Shown here in pieces: positions 19,174 through 28,040 of a DNA stretch of 64,000 bases. The notes below the pieces were generated by a model that was given only the letters and a program-made list of their open reading frames with translations, ran no database searches and was not told the origin of the DNA. The first letter of the stretch is position 1; every line of letters starts with the position of its first letter. A program made the translations under genes and the position numbers. Origin of the DNA: Variovorax saccharolyticus (GTDB taxonomy: Bacteria > Pseudomonadota > Gammaproteobacteria > Burkholderiales > Burkholderiaceae_C); NCBI RefSeq assembly GCF_030316765.1, contig NZ_JASZYT010000010.1:186001-250000 (forward strand). Direction: 5' to 3'.

Positions 19174-20319
19174 ATGAAAGTGCTTCTCGTCGCCAACTAC
19201 GAGCCCGATGGCCAGAACAGCATGCTCGCCTTCCGTCGGGTGCTGGAGCGCGAACTCCCGCGGCAGGATTGCGAGGTGCGCGTCGCCGCCCCGGTCGCGC
19301 GCGTGCTGCGCCTCGCGCCCTCGCCGCGCTGGCGCAAATGGTTCGCCTACGTCGACAAGTTCGTGCTGTTCATCCCGTCGCTGGTGCGCGCCGCACGCTG
19401 GGCCGACGTGGTGCATGTGACCGATCACTCCAACGCCATGTACGTCCGCTGGCTCGACAGCCGGCCCAACGTCGTCACCTGCCACGACGTCATCGCGATA
19501 CAGGCCGCCAGGGAGACGGGCGCCGACGCCAGCGTCGGGCGCACCGGCAGGCTGTTCCAGCGGCTGATCGCCAAGGGGCTGGGGCGCGCCGACCTGATCG
19601 CCTGCGTGTCGGACCTGACGCGCCGCGAGCTGCTGGCGCTCGAGCTGGCCGATGCGGGCAGGGTGACGACCGTGGTCAACGGCCTCAACGACGATTTTTC
19701 CCCGGTGCCGCCCGACGAGGCGCAGCGCCTGCTCGCGCGCTTCGAGCTGGCGCCGGAGAACGGCTATCTGCTGCATGTGGGGATGAACCTCCCGCGCAAG
19801 AACCGGCCGGCGGTGGTCCAGGCCTTCATCGCGCTGCACCAGCGGGCGGCGGCGAACGGCCGGCCTGCGCTGGCCGGGACGCTGGTGTTCGTGGGCCCGA
19901 AGCTGTCGTCCGAGCTGGTCGAGCTGCTTCGCACGCACGGCCTGGCCGACCGCGTCAAGGCGATCCAGGATGTGTCGCACGCCGAACTGCGGGCCCTCTA
20001 TTCCGGCGCCACGGCCCTGCTGTTCCCATCGCTCCAGGAAGGCTTCGGCTGGCCGGTGATCGAGGCCCAGGCCTCGGGCTGCCCGGTGTTCACCTCCGAC
20101 CTGCCGCCGATGAACGAGATCGGCGGGCCGGGCGCGGTGTACGTCGACCCGCGCGACCCGGACGCCATGGCCGCGGCGATCGAGCATGCCGCTCCCCGCC
20201 TGGGCGAGATGCGGCGCCTCGGCCTCGAGAACGCGACCCACTACAGCGCCGCGCAGATGGCCGCGAACTACGTCGCAAGCTACCGCCGCGCGAACACCGG
20301 GCGCGGGGCGCATCCATGA
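19174..20319 (+). CDS. Glycosyltransferase family 4
   Basis: A 381-residue GT-B fold glycosyltransferase. The N-terminal acceptor domain begins MKVLLVANYEPDGQNSM; the C-terminal donor domain has NLPRKNRPAVV, VFVGPK and the nucleotide-sugar motif SLQEGFGWPVIEAQASG-like region with Glu residues, followed by DLPPMNEIGG. The sugar and acceptor are unknown. Its stop overlaps the next start by 4 bp (ATGA), so the two products probably work together, perhaps on a cell-surface glycan. Confidence 0.9.
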   Translation: MKVLLVANYEPDGQNSMLAFRRVLERELPRQDCEVRVAAPVARVLRLAPSPRWRKWFAYVDKFVLFIPSLVRAARWADVVHVTDHSNAMYVRWLDSRPNVVTCHDVIAIQAARETGADASVGRTGRLFQRLIAKGLGRADLIACVSDLTRRELLALELADAGRVTTVVNGLNDDFSPVPPDEAQRLLARFELAPENGYLLHVGMNLPRKNRPAVVQAFIALHQRAAANGRPALAGTLVFVGPKLSSELVELLRTHGLADRVKAIQDVSHAELRALYSGATALLFPSLQEGFGWPVIEAQASGCPVFTSDLPPMNEIGGPGAVYVDPRDPDAMAAAIEHAAPRLGEMRRLGLENATHYSAAQMAANYVASYRRANTGRGAHP

Positions 20320-20978
20320 GGAAGCTGCTGCAACTGCTCGTGGTTCCGATGCCCTGGACTTTCAAGCGCTGGCTGCTGCGCCGCTTCTGGGGCTACCAGA
20401 TCGCGGACGGCGCCCGCATCGGCCTGTCCTATGTCTTTCCGCGCCACCTGGTGATGGGGCAAGGCGCCTACATCGGCCACCTGAACGTCGCCATCCACCT
20501 CGATCGGCTGGAATGCGGCGCGCATTCGATCATCGAGCGCTCCAACTGGATCACCGGCCACGCGCGCTCGGGGAGGCACTTCAAGCACCGGACGGAGCGC
20601 GACCCGGTCCTGCTGCTCGGCGAACACGCGGCGATCACCAAGTCGCACATCATCGACTGCACCGACAAGGTCGAGATCGGCGCCTTCACCACGATCGCCG
20701 GCTATCACTCCCAGCTCATCACGCACGGCATCAACGTGGTGGAGGGCCGCCAGGACTGCAAGCCGATCCGGATCGGCGCCTACTGCCTGGTCGGCACGCG
20801 AGTCACCGTGCTGGGCGGTGCGGCGCTGCCGGACCGCTCCGTGCTGGGCGCGGGATCGGTGCTCAACAAGGCCCACACCGAGGAATTCGCGGTCTATGCG
20901 GGGCAGCCGGCGGTGCGGGTCAAGGAGCTGCCGGCCGACGCCGCCTACTTCCATCGCCCCCGCGGCTTCGTCAACTGA
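20316..20978 (+). CDS. Left-handed beta-helix acyltransferase
   Basis: A 220-residue protein of the hexapeptide-repeat acyltransferase type (WcaF/maltose acetyltransferase-like). Hexapeptide-type turns can be seen in GQGAYIGHLNVAIHLDRLE, VEIGAFTTIAGYHSQ and IRIGAYCLVGTRVTVLGGA, ending with the conserved YAGQPAVRVKEL. It likely acetylates a sugar or lipid-linked glycan made with the overlapping glycosyltransferase. The ATG at 20316 lies inside the stop region of the upstream gene, pointing to translational coupling. Confidence 0.85.
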   Translation: MRKLLQLLVVPMPWTFKRWLLRRFWGYQIADGARIGLSYVFPRHLVMGQGAYIGHLNVAIHLDRLECGAHSIIERSNWITGHARSGRHFKHRTERDPVLLLGEHAAITKSHIIDCTDKVEIGAFTTIAGYHSQLITHGINVVEGRQDCKPIRIGAYCLVGTRVTVLGGAALPDRSVLGAGSVLNKAHTEEFAVYAGQPAVRVKELPADAAYFHRPRGFVN

Positions 20979-21011
20979 CCCGGCCGCGGGGCGGTCGGGC
21001 CGAGGCAGGGT

Positions 21012-22106
21012 TCAGGGCGCTCTGCGGGCCACCTTGCCCTGCACGCCCTCGACCAGCCAGTTCATCTGCAGGATCTGCTCGTCGCTGAGGCTCTGGCCCT
21101 TGGCAATCACGACCCGGCCCTCGTTGTCGCGCACGTCGGCGAACGCCTGAAAGGGCTTCAGCTTGCCGGAGGCGATGTCCTGCTGGCGCGCCATCACCTC
21201 GTCCTGCACCGGCTTGGGCACCTTGCTGCCGAAATCGCCGACCCGGATCATCCCCTCCTTGACGCCGCCCCAGACGCTGCCGCTCTTCCAGCTGCCGTCG
21301 AGCACCGCGCGGGCGCGCTGCGTGTAGTAGCCGCCCCACTGGTGCGTGACCGCGGCGATCTGCGCATCGGGCGCGACCTTGCGCATGTCGGAGTGATAGG
21401 CCACGGCCAGCTTGCCGCGCTCCTGCGCCGCCGCCATCACGGCGGTCGAACCGGTGTGGAAGGCGATCACGTCCACATCCTGGTTGAACAGGGTCATCGC
21501 CGCCTCGCGCTCCTTCGGCGGGTCGAACCAGACGTCGAGCCACACCACCTTGACCTGCGCCTTCGGGTTGACCGAGCGCATGCCCAGCGTGAAGGCGTTG
21601 ATGCCCTGCAGCACCTCGGGAATCGGAAAGCCCGCGACATAGCCCGCCACGTTGCTCTTCGTCATCCGGCCGGCCGCCACGCCGGCCAGGTAGCGGCCCT
21701 CGTAGTAGCGCGCATTCGCGATCGCCACGTTGGGCGCCGTCTTGTAGCCGGTGATCGACTCGAACTTCACGTCGGGGAAGTCGCGCGCCACCTTCAGCGT
21801 CGGCTCCATGTAGCCGAAGCTGGAGGTGAAGATGAGCTGGTTGCCCTGCCGCGCCAGGTCGCGGATCACGCGCTCGGCATCGGCACCCTCGGCGACATTC
21901 TCGACATAGGTGGTCTTGACCTTGGCGCCGAGCGCGGCCTCGACCGCCTTGCGGCCGTCGTCGTGCTGGCGGACCCAGCCGGCATCGGTGACCGGCGCGA
22001 CGTAGACGAAGCCGATCTTCAGCGGATCGGCCGCGGCTGCGGGTTGGGAAAAAGAAGGCGATAAAAAACAGGCGGCCGCAAGCGCGGCTGCGAGGTTTTT
22101 GTACAT
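21012..22106 (-). CDS. BMP-family ABC transporter substrate-binding protein (orphan)
   Basis: A 364-residue periplasmic binding protein of the BmpA/PnrA (Bmp) family, which binds purine nucleosides or related compounds. A Sec signal peptide ends near AAA-D at about residue 26; DPLKIGFVYVAPVTDAGW is the typical family start. It is paralogous to the lipoprotein encoded at 28041-29210, which sits beside the ABC genes, but has no lipobox and no transport genes next to it. It may feed the same importer with another ligand. A GC-rich hairpin lies in its leader. Confidence 0.9.
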   Translation of the reverse strand: MYKNLAAALAAACFLSPSFSQPAAAADPLKIGFVYVAPVTDAGWVRQHDDGRKAVEAALGAKVKTTYVENVAEGADAERVIRDLARQGNQLIFTSSFGYMEPTLKVARDFPDVKFESITGYKTAPNVAIANARYYEGRYLAGVAAGRMTKSNVAGYVAGFPIPEVLQGINAFTLGMRSVNPKAQVKVVWLDVWFDPPKEREAAMTLFNQDVDVIAFHTGSTAVMAAAQERGKLAVAYHSDMRKVAPDAQIAAVTHQWGGYYTQRARAVLDGSWKSGSVWGGVKEGMIRVGDFGSKVPKPVQDEVMARQQDIASGKLKPFQAFADVRDNEGRVVIAKGQSLSDEQILQMNWLVEGVQGKVARRAP

Positions 22107-22138
22107 GGTGTTCCTCTACATGGCCCCGGAATGAAAGA

Positions 22139-22160
22139 GGCGCCGCGGGGCAGCGGCGCC
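22139..22160 (-). promoter_or_regulatory. GC-rich hairpin in the leader of the orphan BMP gene
   Basis: GGCGCCGC at 22139-22146 and GCGGCGCC at 22153-22160 form an 8-bp perfect stem with a 6-base loop. In the direction of the BMP gene it is followed by TCTTTCATT, so it could act as an attenuator or as a short leader structure. The same region also precedes the divergent exporter gene. Confidence 0.35.
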
Positions 22161-22273
22161 GACCTTCATTTTAACGGAGCCGCGGGCGCCGGCCCGGCGC
22201 GGCAGAATGCGGGCACCAGGAACGCCCTCATGCAGCGATCAAACCCCTTCGACCGCCACGGGAAACGCCACGC

Positions 22274-23623
22274 ATGGCGCTAGATGCAGCCCTGCCCGCC
22301 GCCGCAGGGGCGACCGCCGACCCGGCGGCCGACGCCGAACGCCTGGCGCGCGAGCGCCGCCGGCTGCTGCGATTCCTGCTGCGGCTGGGGCATCTGCTGC
22401 TGGCCACGGGCGCGGCGGCCGGCGTGGTCGAGACCAGCCTGCGGCGCGTGGCCCAGACCTACCGGGTCGAGCACTTCAACGCCCTGGCGCTGCCCACCGT
22501 GGTGTTCGTGAACTTCACCGACGAGGAGTCGCAGCAGATCGAGTTCACCGCCGAGCAGGGCCTGGTGCTGCGCTTCGACCAGATCGAGGCGGCCTACGAG
22601 CTGGCCCGCGACGCCGAGCGGGCGCCGATCGATCCGGTCGAGGGACTCAAGCGCATCAACGCCATCCTCGCCATGCGGCCGGCCCTGGGCCTGGCCTGGG
22701 GCGTGCTGGGCCACGTGCTCGTGACGGTGGGCATCGCGCTGGTGCTGCGCCCTTCGGCCGACGTGGTCGGCGCCGCGGCCTTCTTCGGCGGCATCGTCGG
22801 CGTCCTCAAGGTGCTGGCGCGCAACCGCGGGATCATCACCACGCTGCTGCCCACGGTGGCTGCCTTCGTGGTGACGCTGGTGTCGCTGCTGGCGGCCCGC
22901 CACGGCTTCGCCGCCAGCCCGATCTACGTGCTGGTGGCTTCGCTCGTGACCTTCCTGCCCGGCGGCACGCTGGCCATCGCGACCATCGAGCTGGCCTACG
23001 GCGACGTGGTCTCGGGCGGCACGCGCTTCGTCTCCGGCCTGCTGCAGCTGGTGTTCCTGGTGCTGGGCATGCTGGCGGGGGCCTCGATCGTCGGCCTGCC
23101 GCCGGACACCCTGTTCCCGCCCGTGCCGGATACCGCGGTCCGGGCCTGGGCGCCGTGGCTCGGCGTGCTGCTGTTCGGCGTCGGCCACACGCTGCACTAC
23201 TCGGCGCGGCTGCACACCCTGCCCTGGCTGCTGGTGCTGCTGTGCGTCGCGCAGGCCGGCCAGCTGGCCGGCAACGCGGTCTTCGGCGGCTACATGAGCG
23301 GCTTCTTCGCGGCGCTGCTGATCACGCCGGCCTCCTACCTGGTGCAGTACCGCCTCGGCGGGCCGCCGTCGATGGTGACTTTCACGCCGGCGCTCTGGCT
23401 GCTGGTTCCGGGCTCGCTGGGGCTGATCGGCATGGCCGAGCTGGTCGGCAGCGACCGGCTCGCCGGGGTCGAGAACTTCGTTGCCACGCTGTTCTCGATC
23501 GTGGCGATCGCGCTCGGCTCGGTCATCGGCACGGGCGTCTACAACGCGCTGTTCGATCCGGTGCTGCAGCGCGCCGGAACCATGGCCGACGCGATGCTGC
23601 GCTACCTCAAGCTGCGGCGCTGA
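22274..23623 (+). CDS. ThrE-like threonine/serine exporter family protein
   Basis: A 449-residue membrane protein with the two parts of the ThrE family fused: an N-terminal soluble region followed by helices (DUF1212-like; motif VVETSLRRVAQTYRVEHFNALALP-type region with conserved Arg and Phe) and a second helix set (DUF3815-like). About ten hydrophobic segments are present. ThrE of Corynebacterium exports threonine and serine; other substrates are possible. Its stop overlaps by 17 bp with the convergent LysR gene. Confidence 0.82.
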   Translation: MALDAALPAAAGATADPAADAERLARERRRLLRFLLRLGHLLLATGAAAGVVETSLRRVAQTYRVEHFNALALPTVVFVNFTDEESQQIEFTAEQGLVLRFDQIEAAYELARDAERAPIDPVEGLKRINAILAMRPALGLAWGVLGHVLVTVGIALVLRPSADVVGAAAFFGGIVGVLKVLARNRGIITTLLPTVAAFVVTLVSLLAARHGFAASPIYVLVASLVTFLPGGTLAIATIELAYGDVVSGGTRFVSGLLQLVFLVLGMLAGASIVGLPPDTLFPPVPDTAVRAWAPWLGVLLFGVGHTLHYSARLHTLPWLLVLLCVAQAGQLAGNAVFGGYMSGFFAALLITPASYLVQYRLGGPPSMVTFTPALWLLVPGSLGLIGMAELVGSDRLAGVENFVATLFSIVAIALGSVIGTGVYNALFDPVLQRAGTMADAMLRYLKLRR

Positions 23624-24578
23624 CGCCGCCGGCCCGGACCAGGCCGGGCCCGGGCACGCCGACGCTGTCGCGCACCGCCTCGCGCAGCAGCGCGGCCAGG
23701 CGCGCCACGGGCGCCGCCGGCTCGGCCTGGGCGCAGGCCATCGCCAGCGCGATCTGCGGCAGGGCCGGCAGGCCGGTGCCGGCGCGATCGAGCACGCGCA
23801 CGTGGCGCGGCAGGCCGAAGGAGGTCCGCGCCGAGAGTCCCAGGCCGGCCGAGGTCCCGGCCCACAGCGCCGACAGGCTGGCGCTGGTGAAGGCGTGCCG
23901 CCACGGAATGCCGGCCCGATCGAGCACGCGGGTGACGATCTCGCGCAGCGGACAAGGCGCGTCGAGCAGCACCAGCGGCAGCGGCTCCTTCGACCGGCGC
24001 GGACCGGCGCCCAGGCGCTCGGCCCACCAGGGCGCCTCGACGGCTTCGGGCCCGGCCGACGCGATCCATTGCAGCGGCAGCCGCACCAGCCGCTCGGTGT
24101 GGGGCAGCGGCTCGGCGCCCTCCACTTCCCAGATCAGCGCCAGGTCGAGCTGCCCCAGAGCCATGCGCTCGCGCAGTTCGGCGCTGCGCGCCACGCAGGC
24201 CTCGATGCGCAGCCTGGGATGGGCGCGCGCGAAACGGCCGAGCACGCCGGGCAGCAGGTTCTCGCCGAGGTCTTCCTGCAGCCCGAGGCGGACCCAGCCC
24301 TCGAGGTCGGCGCCACGCATCGCCGCCGCGGCCTCCTCGTTGATCTCCAGCAGGCGATGGGCGTAGGCCAGCATCGTGTGGCCGGCATCCGTCAGTTCGA
24401 GGCCGCGTCCGGCCTTGCGCAGCAGCGGCGTGCCGGCCTGGGATTCGAGCTTCTTGAGCTGGGCGCTCACGGCCGAGGTCGAGCGGCCCAGCTTGTCGGC
24501 CGCCCTCGCATAGCTTCCGAGGGCCACGCCGGTCGAGAAACTGCGCAGCACATCGAGGTCGAACAGCACTTGGGTCAT
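23607..24578 (-). CDS. LysR-family transcriptional regulator
   Basis: A 323-residue LTTR. The N-terminal helix-turn-helix (about 10-65) reads LRSFSTGVALGSYARAAD followed by GRSTSAVSAQLKKLESQAGTPL, and a substrate-binding domain fills the rest (ALIWEVEGAEPL and later strands). It is divergent from an MFS gene with 82 bp between starts. A 10-bp perfect dyad in that gap is its likely operator. The inducer is unknown. Confidence 0.92.
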   Translation of the reverse strand: MTQVLFDLDVLRSFSTGVALGSYARAADKLGRSTSAVSAQLKKLESQAGTPLLRKAGRGLELTDAGHTMLAYAHRLLEINEEAAAAMRGADLEGWVRLGLQEDLGENLLPGVLGRFARAHPRLRIEACVARSAELRERMALGQLDLALIWEVEGAEPLPHTERLVRLPLQWIASAGPEAVEAPWWAERLGAGPRRSKEPLPLVLLDAPCPLREIVTRVLDRAGIPWRHAFTSASLSALWAGTSAGLGLSARTSFGLPRHVRVLDRAGTGLPALPQIALAMACAQAEPAAPVARLAALLREAVRDSVGVPGPGLVRAGGVSAAA

Positions 24579-24580
24579 CG

Positions 24581-24613
24581 TCGATCATCCCATTTTTGTG
24601 GACGGATGATCGA
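24581..24613. promoter_or_regulatory. 10-bp perfect inverted repeat in the lysR-MFS divergent promoter
   Basis: TCGATCATCC at 24581-24590 and GGATGATCGA at 24604-24613 are perfect inverted copies with 13 bases between. The left arm begins 3 bp from the LysR start codon and the right arm is 48 bp from the MFS start codon. LTTR regulators bind such ATC...GAT dyads; this is the best candidate binding site for the LysR protein encoded here, and its position implies autoregulation. Confidence 0.65.
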
Positions 24614-24660
24614 TTATTCTCTGATTTTCAAAACCTTTGCAGAGGCGGACACTGCGCCGC

Positions 24661-25959
24661 ATGACGCCATCCGCCCGCATTGATTCCTCCCCGTCGCACC
24701 GCTGGAAGGTGCTCGCCGCCGGCGTCGCCGCGAACGCCGCCTTCTCGGTGGCCTTCAGCGGCATTCCGATGACCGCGGTGCTGATGCGCACCGGCTACCG
24801 GCTCGACAACGCCACCCTGGGCCTGGTGCTCGGGCTGATGGGCCTCGGCATCGCGGTCAGCGAACTGCCCTGGGGCCTGCTAACAGACCGCTGGGGCGAC
24901 CGGCCGGTGCTGCTGACCGGCCTCGGCGCCACCGCGGCGGCCCTGGTCGGCATGGCATGCCTGGCAGCGCCCTCGGGCTCGCAGGTGCCGGGCATCGACT
25001 GGCTCGGCAGCGGCCTGCTGCTGGTCGGCTTGCTCGGCGGCAGCGTCAACGGCGCCAGCGGACGGGCGGTGATGGTCTGGTTCGCCGAAGGCGAGCGCGG
25101 GCTCGCGATGAGCATCCGCCAGACCGCCGTGCCGCTCGGCGGCGCGCTCGGCGCCTTGCTGCTGCCCGCGGTGGCGCTGCGTTTCGGCTTTGCCGCGATG
25201 TACGGCCTGCTGGCCGCGTTGTGCGCGCTGAGCGCGCTGCTGGCCTGGGCCTGGGTGCACGAGCCGGCGCCCTCGGCGCAGCGCGCCGCGTCGCCTATCG
25301 GCGCGAAGCCGGCGCGCCAGGACGGCCCGCTGCGCGATGCCCGGGTCTGGCGGCTGGTGGCGGGCATCGGCATCCTGTGCGCGCCCCAGTTCGCCGTGCT
25401 GTCCTTCGGCACCGTCTTCCTGCACGACTTCGGCCATGCCGGCCTGGCCGCGATCGCAGCCGCGATGACCGTGGTCCAGATCGGTGCGATGGCGATGCGG
25501 GTCTGGAGCGGCCGCTGGACCGATCGCCGCCGGAATCGCCCGGCCTATCTGCGCGCCTGCAGCCTGCTGAGCGTGCTGCTGTTCTCGGCGCTGGCCGCCC
25601 TGGCGCTGGCCGGCGAGGCGGCCGGCGGCGCTTCGGGGCCACTGCGCGCGCTGCTGATCGGGTTGTTGGCGCTGAGCGGGATCTGCGTCTCGGCCTGGCA
25701 CGGCGTCGCCTACACCGAGCTGGCCACCCTGGCCGGCGCAGCGCGTGCCGGCACCGCGCTGGGCATGGCGAACACCAGCGTGTTCCTGGTGTGCTTTCTC
25801 ACGCCGCTGGGCATTCCGCACCTGTTGGCGCTGCGAGGCTGGCCGCTGGTGTGGCTCGTGGCCGCGGCCTGCGCGGGGGCCGCGCTGCCGCTGCTGGCGG
25901 CCGCCGCGAAGCCGGCTCAGGCAAAGGCGTCGAAGGCCGCGTTGAGCCGGTCGACATAG
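24661..25959 (+). CDS. MFS transporter
   Basis: A 432-residue major facilitator with about 12 hydrophobic helices. The loop between helices 2 and 3 has LLTDRWGDRPVLLTG, the family's D-R-x-G-R type signature, and a charged mid-loop joins the two halves near residue 200. The ATG at 24661 is preceded by the dyad upstream of the LysR gene. Its end overlaps the convergent add gene by 43 bp. Substrate is not assignable; the LysR neighbour suggests inducible export or import. Confidence 0.88.
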   Translation: MTPSARIDSSPSHRWKVLAAGVAANAAFSVAFSGIPMTAVLMRTGYRLDNATLGLVLGLMGLGIAVSELPWGLLTDRWGDRPVLLTGLGATAAALVGMACLAAPSGSQVPGIDWLGSGLLLVGLLGGSVNGASGRAVMVWFAEGERGLAMSIRQTAVPLGGALGALLLPAVALRFGFAAMYGLLAALCALSALLAWAWVHEPAPSAQRAASPIGAKPARQDGPLRDARVWRLVAGIGILCAPQFAVLSFGTVFLHDFGHAGLAAIAAAMTVVQIGAMAMRVWSGRWTDRRRNRPAYLRACSLLSVLLFSALAALALAGEAAGGASGPLRALLIGLLALSGICVSAWHGVAYTELATLAGAARAGTALGMANTSVFLVCFLTPLGIPHLLALRGWPLVWLVAAACAGAALPLLAAAAKPAQAKASKAALSRST

Positions 25960-26969
25960 GCCCGCTTGGCGACCGCATCGACGAAGCTGCCTTCGAAGCT
26001 GTTGGCCGCCAGCTGCCAGGCATGCTGCGCCGTGAGCCCGGTGGCGGCGAAGGTCTCGGTGAAGTTCTGGTTCATGTAGCCGCCGAAGTAGGCGGGGTCG
26101 TCGGAGTTGACCGTGGCCACCAGGCCGCCGTCGAGCAGCGCGCGCAGGTTGTGCTGCGAGAGGTCGGGGAACACGCACAGCTTGAGGTTCGACAGCGGGC
26201 AGACGGTCAGCGGAATGCGGTCCTCGGCCAGCCGCTTCATGAGCGCGGCGTCCTTGGTGCTCTGCACGCCATGGTCGACGCGCTCCACCTTGAGCACGTC
26301 GAGTGCGCTCCACACGTAGGCCGGCGGGCCTTCCTCGCCGGCATGCGCAACCAGGTGGAAGCCGAGCTCGCGGCAGCGCGCGAACACCCGCGCGAACTTC
26401 TCGGGCGGATGGCCGAGCTCGCTCGAATCGAGGCCGACGCCGATGAAGCGGTCCCTGAAGGGCAGCGCCTGCTCGAGCGTCTCGAAGGCGGCCTCCTCGC
26501 TGAGATGGCGCAGGAAGCACAGGATCAGCTCGGCATCGACGCCCAGCTTCGCCTTGGCGTCGACGCAGGCGCGGTGCAGCCCGTCGATCACGGTCTGCAT
26601 CGAGACGCCGCGCTCGGTGTGGGTCTGCGGGTCGAAGAACATCTCGGTGCGGATCACGTGGTCGGCCGCCGCGCGCTCGAGATAGGCCCAGGCCATGTCG
26701 TAGAAGTCCTGCTCCTTCAGCAGCACGCTGGCGCCGGCGTAGTAGATGTCCAGGAAGGTCTGCAGATTGGTGAAGGCGTAGGCGGCGCGCAGTTCTTCCA
26801 CGCTGGCGTAGGGGATCGTGACGCCGTTGCGCTGCGCCAGCGCGAAGATCAGCTCGGGCTCGAGCGAGCCTTCGATGTGGATGTGCAGCTCGGCCTTCGG
26901 CATCGCGCGCAGCAGCGCGGGAAGGCGGTCGGCGGCGATGTCGCGGACGGTGCGTTGCGGGATGGTCAT
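25917..26969 (-). CDS. add: Adenosine deaminase
   Basis: A 350-residue enzyme converting adenosine (or adenine in some members) to inosine (or hypoxanthine). Metal and catalytic motifs are present: PKAELHIHIEGSLEPE, HAGEEGPP, ERVDHGV and NSDDPAYF. The start codon overlaps the stop of the Rieske gene by one base (TGATG), so the two are translationally coupled. Coupling ties deamination to a ring oxygenase. Whether the true substrate is adenosine or adenine cannot be told. Confidence 0.94.
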   Translation of the reverse strand: MTIPQRTVRDIAADRLPALLRAMPKAELHIHIEGSLEPELIFALAQRNGVTIPYASVEELRAAYAFTNLQTFLDIYYAGASVLLKEQDFYDMAWAYLERAAADHVIRTEMFFDPQTHTERGVSMQTVIDGLHRACVDAKAKLGVDAELILCFLRHLSEEAAFETLEQALPFRDRFIGVGLDSSELGHPPEKFARVFARCRELGFHLVAHAGEEGPPAYVWSALDVLKVERVDHGVQSTKDAALMKRLAEDRIPLTVCPLSNLKLCVFPDLSQHNLRALLDGGLVATVNSDDPAYFGGYMNQNFTETFAATGLTAQHAWQLAANSFEGSFVDAVAKRAYVDRLNAAFDAFA

Positions 26970-27967
26970 CAGCAGACTCCGAAGGTGATGCCGCGCATTT
27001 TGAGGTGGCGGCGGTAGAGGGAGGAGGCCTTGTCGGCCACCGTGTGAAGTTCGGCGCGCAGGTCGAGCGGCAGCCGCTTGGGGCTTTGGGATTCGAGCAC
27101 CGGCTTGTCCTGCAGGAAGATGGTGTCCTGGAAGGCGCGCACGGTCGCCTCGTCGCGCTCGAAGTCGGAGGTGGCGAAGCGGAACCAGACCCGGCAGCGC
27201 TCGGCGTCGACCGGGCAGATCTGCAGCGCGATCGACTCCCGGTAGCCGTCAAGGCCGATGCTCGCCGCCTCGGGCACCTTGGTCAGCACGGCCGCATAGG
27301 GTGCCGTCACCTCGTAGCTGTATTCGACCTGTGCCGGGGCGGTCGAATTGACCGTCGACTGCGGCTGCCATGCCTTGCAGCCGGTCGCGCGCAGGCCGCC
27401 GGGCGTGGCCTCCACCCGGTAGTCGTCGATCACGGCCATCTCGCGCGCGCCGAGCCAGCCTTCGTGCACGAAGCCGAAATGCGCCATGTCGAGGAAGTTC
27501 TCGACCAGGCGCGGGGCGCTGGTCTCGACGTCGTAGGGGCCGCAGCTGATCTTGCGCATGCGCGCGTCGTCCTCGGCGGCGAAGGCGGGCAGCGGCGCAT
27601 CGCCGCCCTCGGCGTCGAGCCGGACCCACACCAGGCCCTGGGCCTCGAGCGCGGCATGCGTCGCGGCCCGGTGGGTGGCGGGCGGCACGAAGTCCGGCAG
27701 CGCCGGCACCTGCACACAGCGGCCGCCGGCCTCGAAGCGCCAGCCGTGGTAGGGGCATTCGAGCGTCGCAGCGCCGTCGCAGGCCACGACCCGGCCCAGC
27801 GAGAGCCGCGCGCCGCGATGCGGGCAGCGGTCGGCCCAGGCATGGACGGCGGCCGCGCCGTCGCGCCACAGCACCAGGTTCTCGCCGAGCAGGCGCACGG
27901 CCATCGGCGCCGCCGCGACCTCTTCGGCCAGCGCCACCGGATGCCAGAGTTGTCTTTCGATCATCAT
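26969..27967 (-). CDS. Rieske non-haem iron oxygenase, alpha-subunit type
   Basis: A 332-residue Rieske oxygenase. The 2Fe-2S ligands are CPH at about residue 51 and CPYH about 19 residues later, and the mononuclear iron site is ENFLDMAHFGFVHEG (D-x-x-H-x4-H). It is about the size of purine-type Rieske enzymes such as HpxD of Klebsiella (hypoxanthine oxidation) and NdmA/B (methylxanthine demethylation). Its placement next to add suggests purine oxidation; that is inference and no reductase partner is seen nearby. The start is ATG at 27967 (or 27964); a longer start is excluded because it would fall within the terminator. Confidence 0.82.
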   Translation of the reverse strand: MMIERQLWHPVALAEEVAAAPMAVRLLGENLVLWRDGAAAVHAWADRCPHRGARLSLGRVVACDGAATLECPYHGWRFEAGGRCVQVPALPDFVPPATHRAATHAALEAQGLVWVRLDAEGGDAPLPAFAAEDDARMRKISCGPYDVETSAPRLVENFLDMAHFGFVHEGWLGAREMAVIDDYRVEATPGGLRATGCKAWQPQSTVNSTAPAQVEYSYEVTAPYAAVLTKVPEAASIGLDGYRESIALQICPVDAERCRVWFRFATSDFERDEATVRAFQDTIFLQDKPVLESQSPKRLPLDLRAELHTVADKASSLYRRHLKMRGITFGVC

Positions 27968-27977
27968 CGTGGGAGCC

Positions 27978-28011
27978 GAAACGAAAAAGGGTTGCCCCGA
28001 GGACAACCCTT
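27978..28011 (-). terminator. Intrinsic terminator after the BMP lipoprotein gene
   Basis: AAGGGTTG and CAACCCTT form an 8-bp perfect stem with a 9-base loop, followed in the direction of transcription by a T-rich tail TTTTTCGTTT (the last stem bases included). It lies 30 bp after the stop of the BMP gene and just before the Rieske gene, on the same strand. It separates the importer operon from the Rieske-add pair, or lets only part of the transcripts through. Confidence 0.75.
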
Positions 28012-28040
28012 CGCACCGGGGAATCCGGTTCGTCGCCGGC

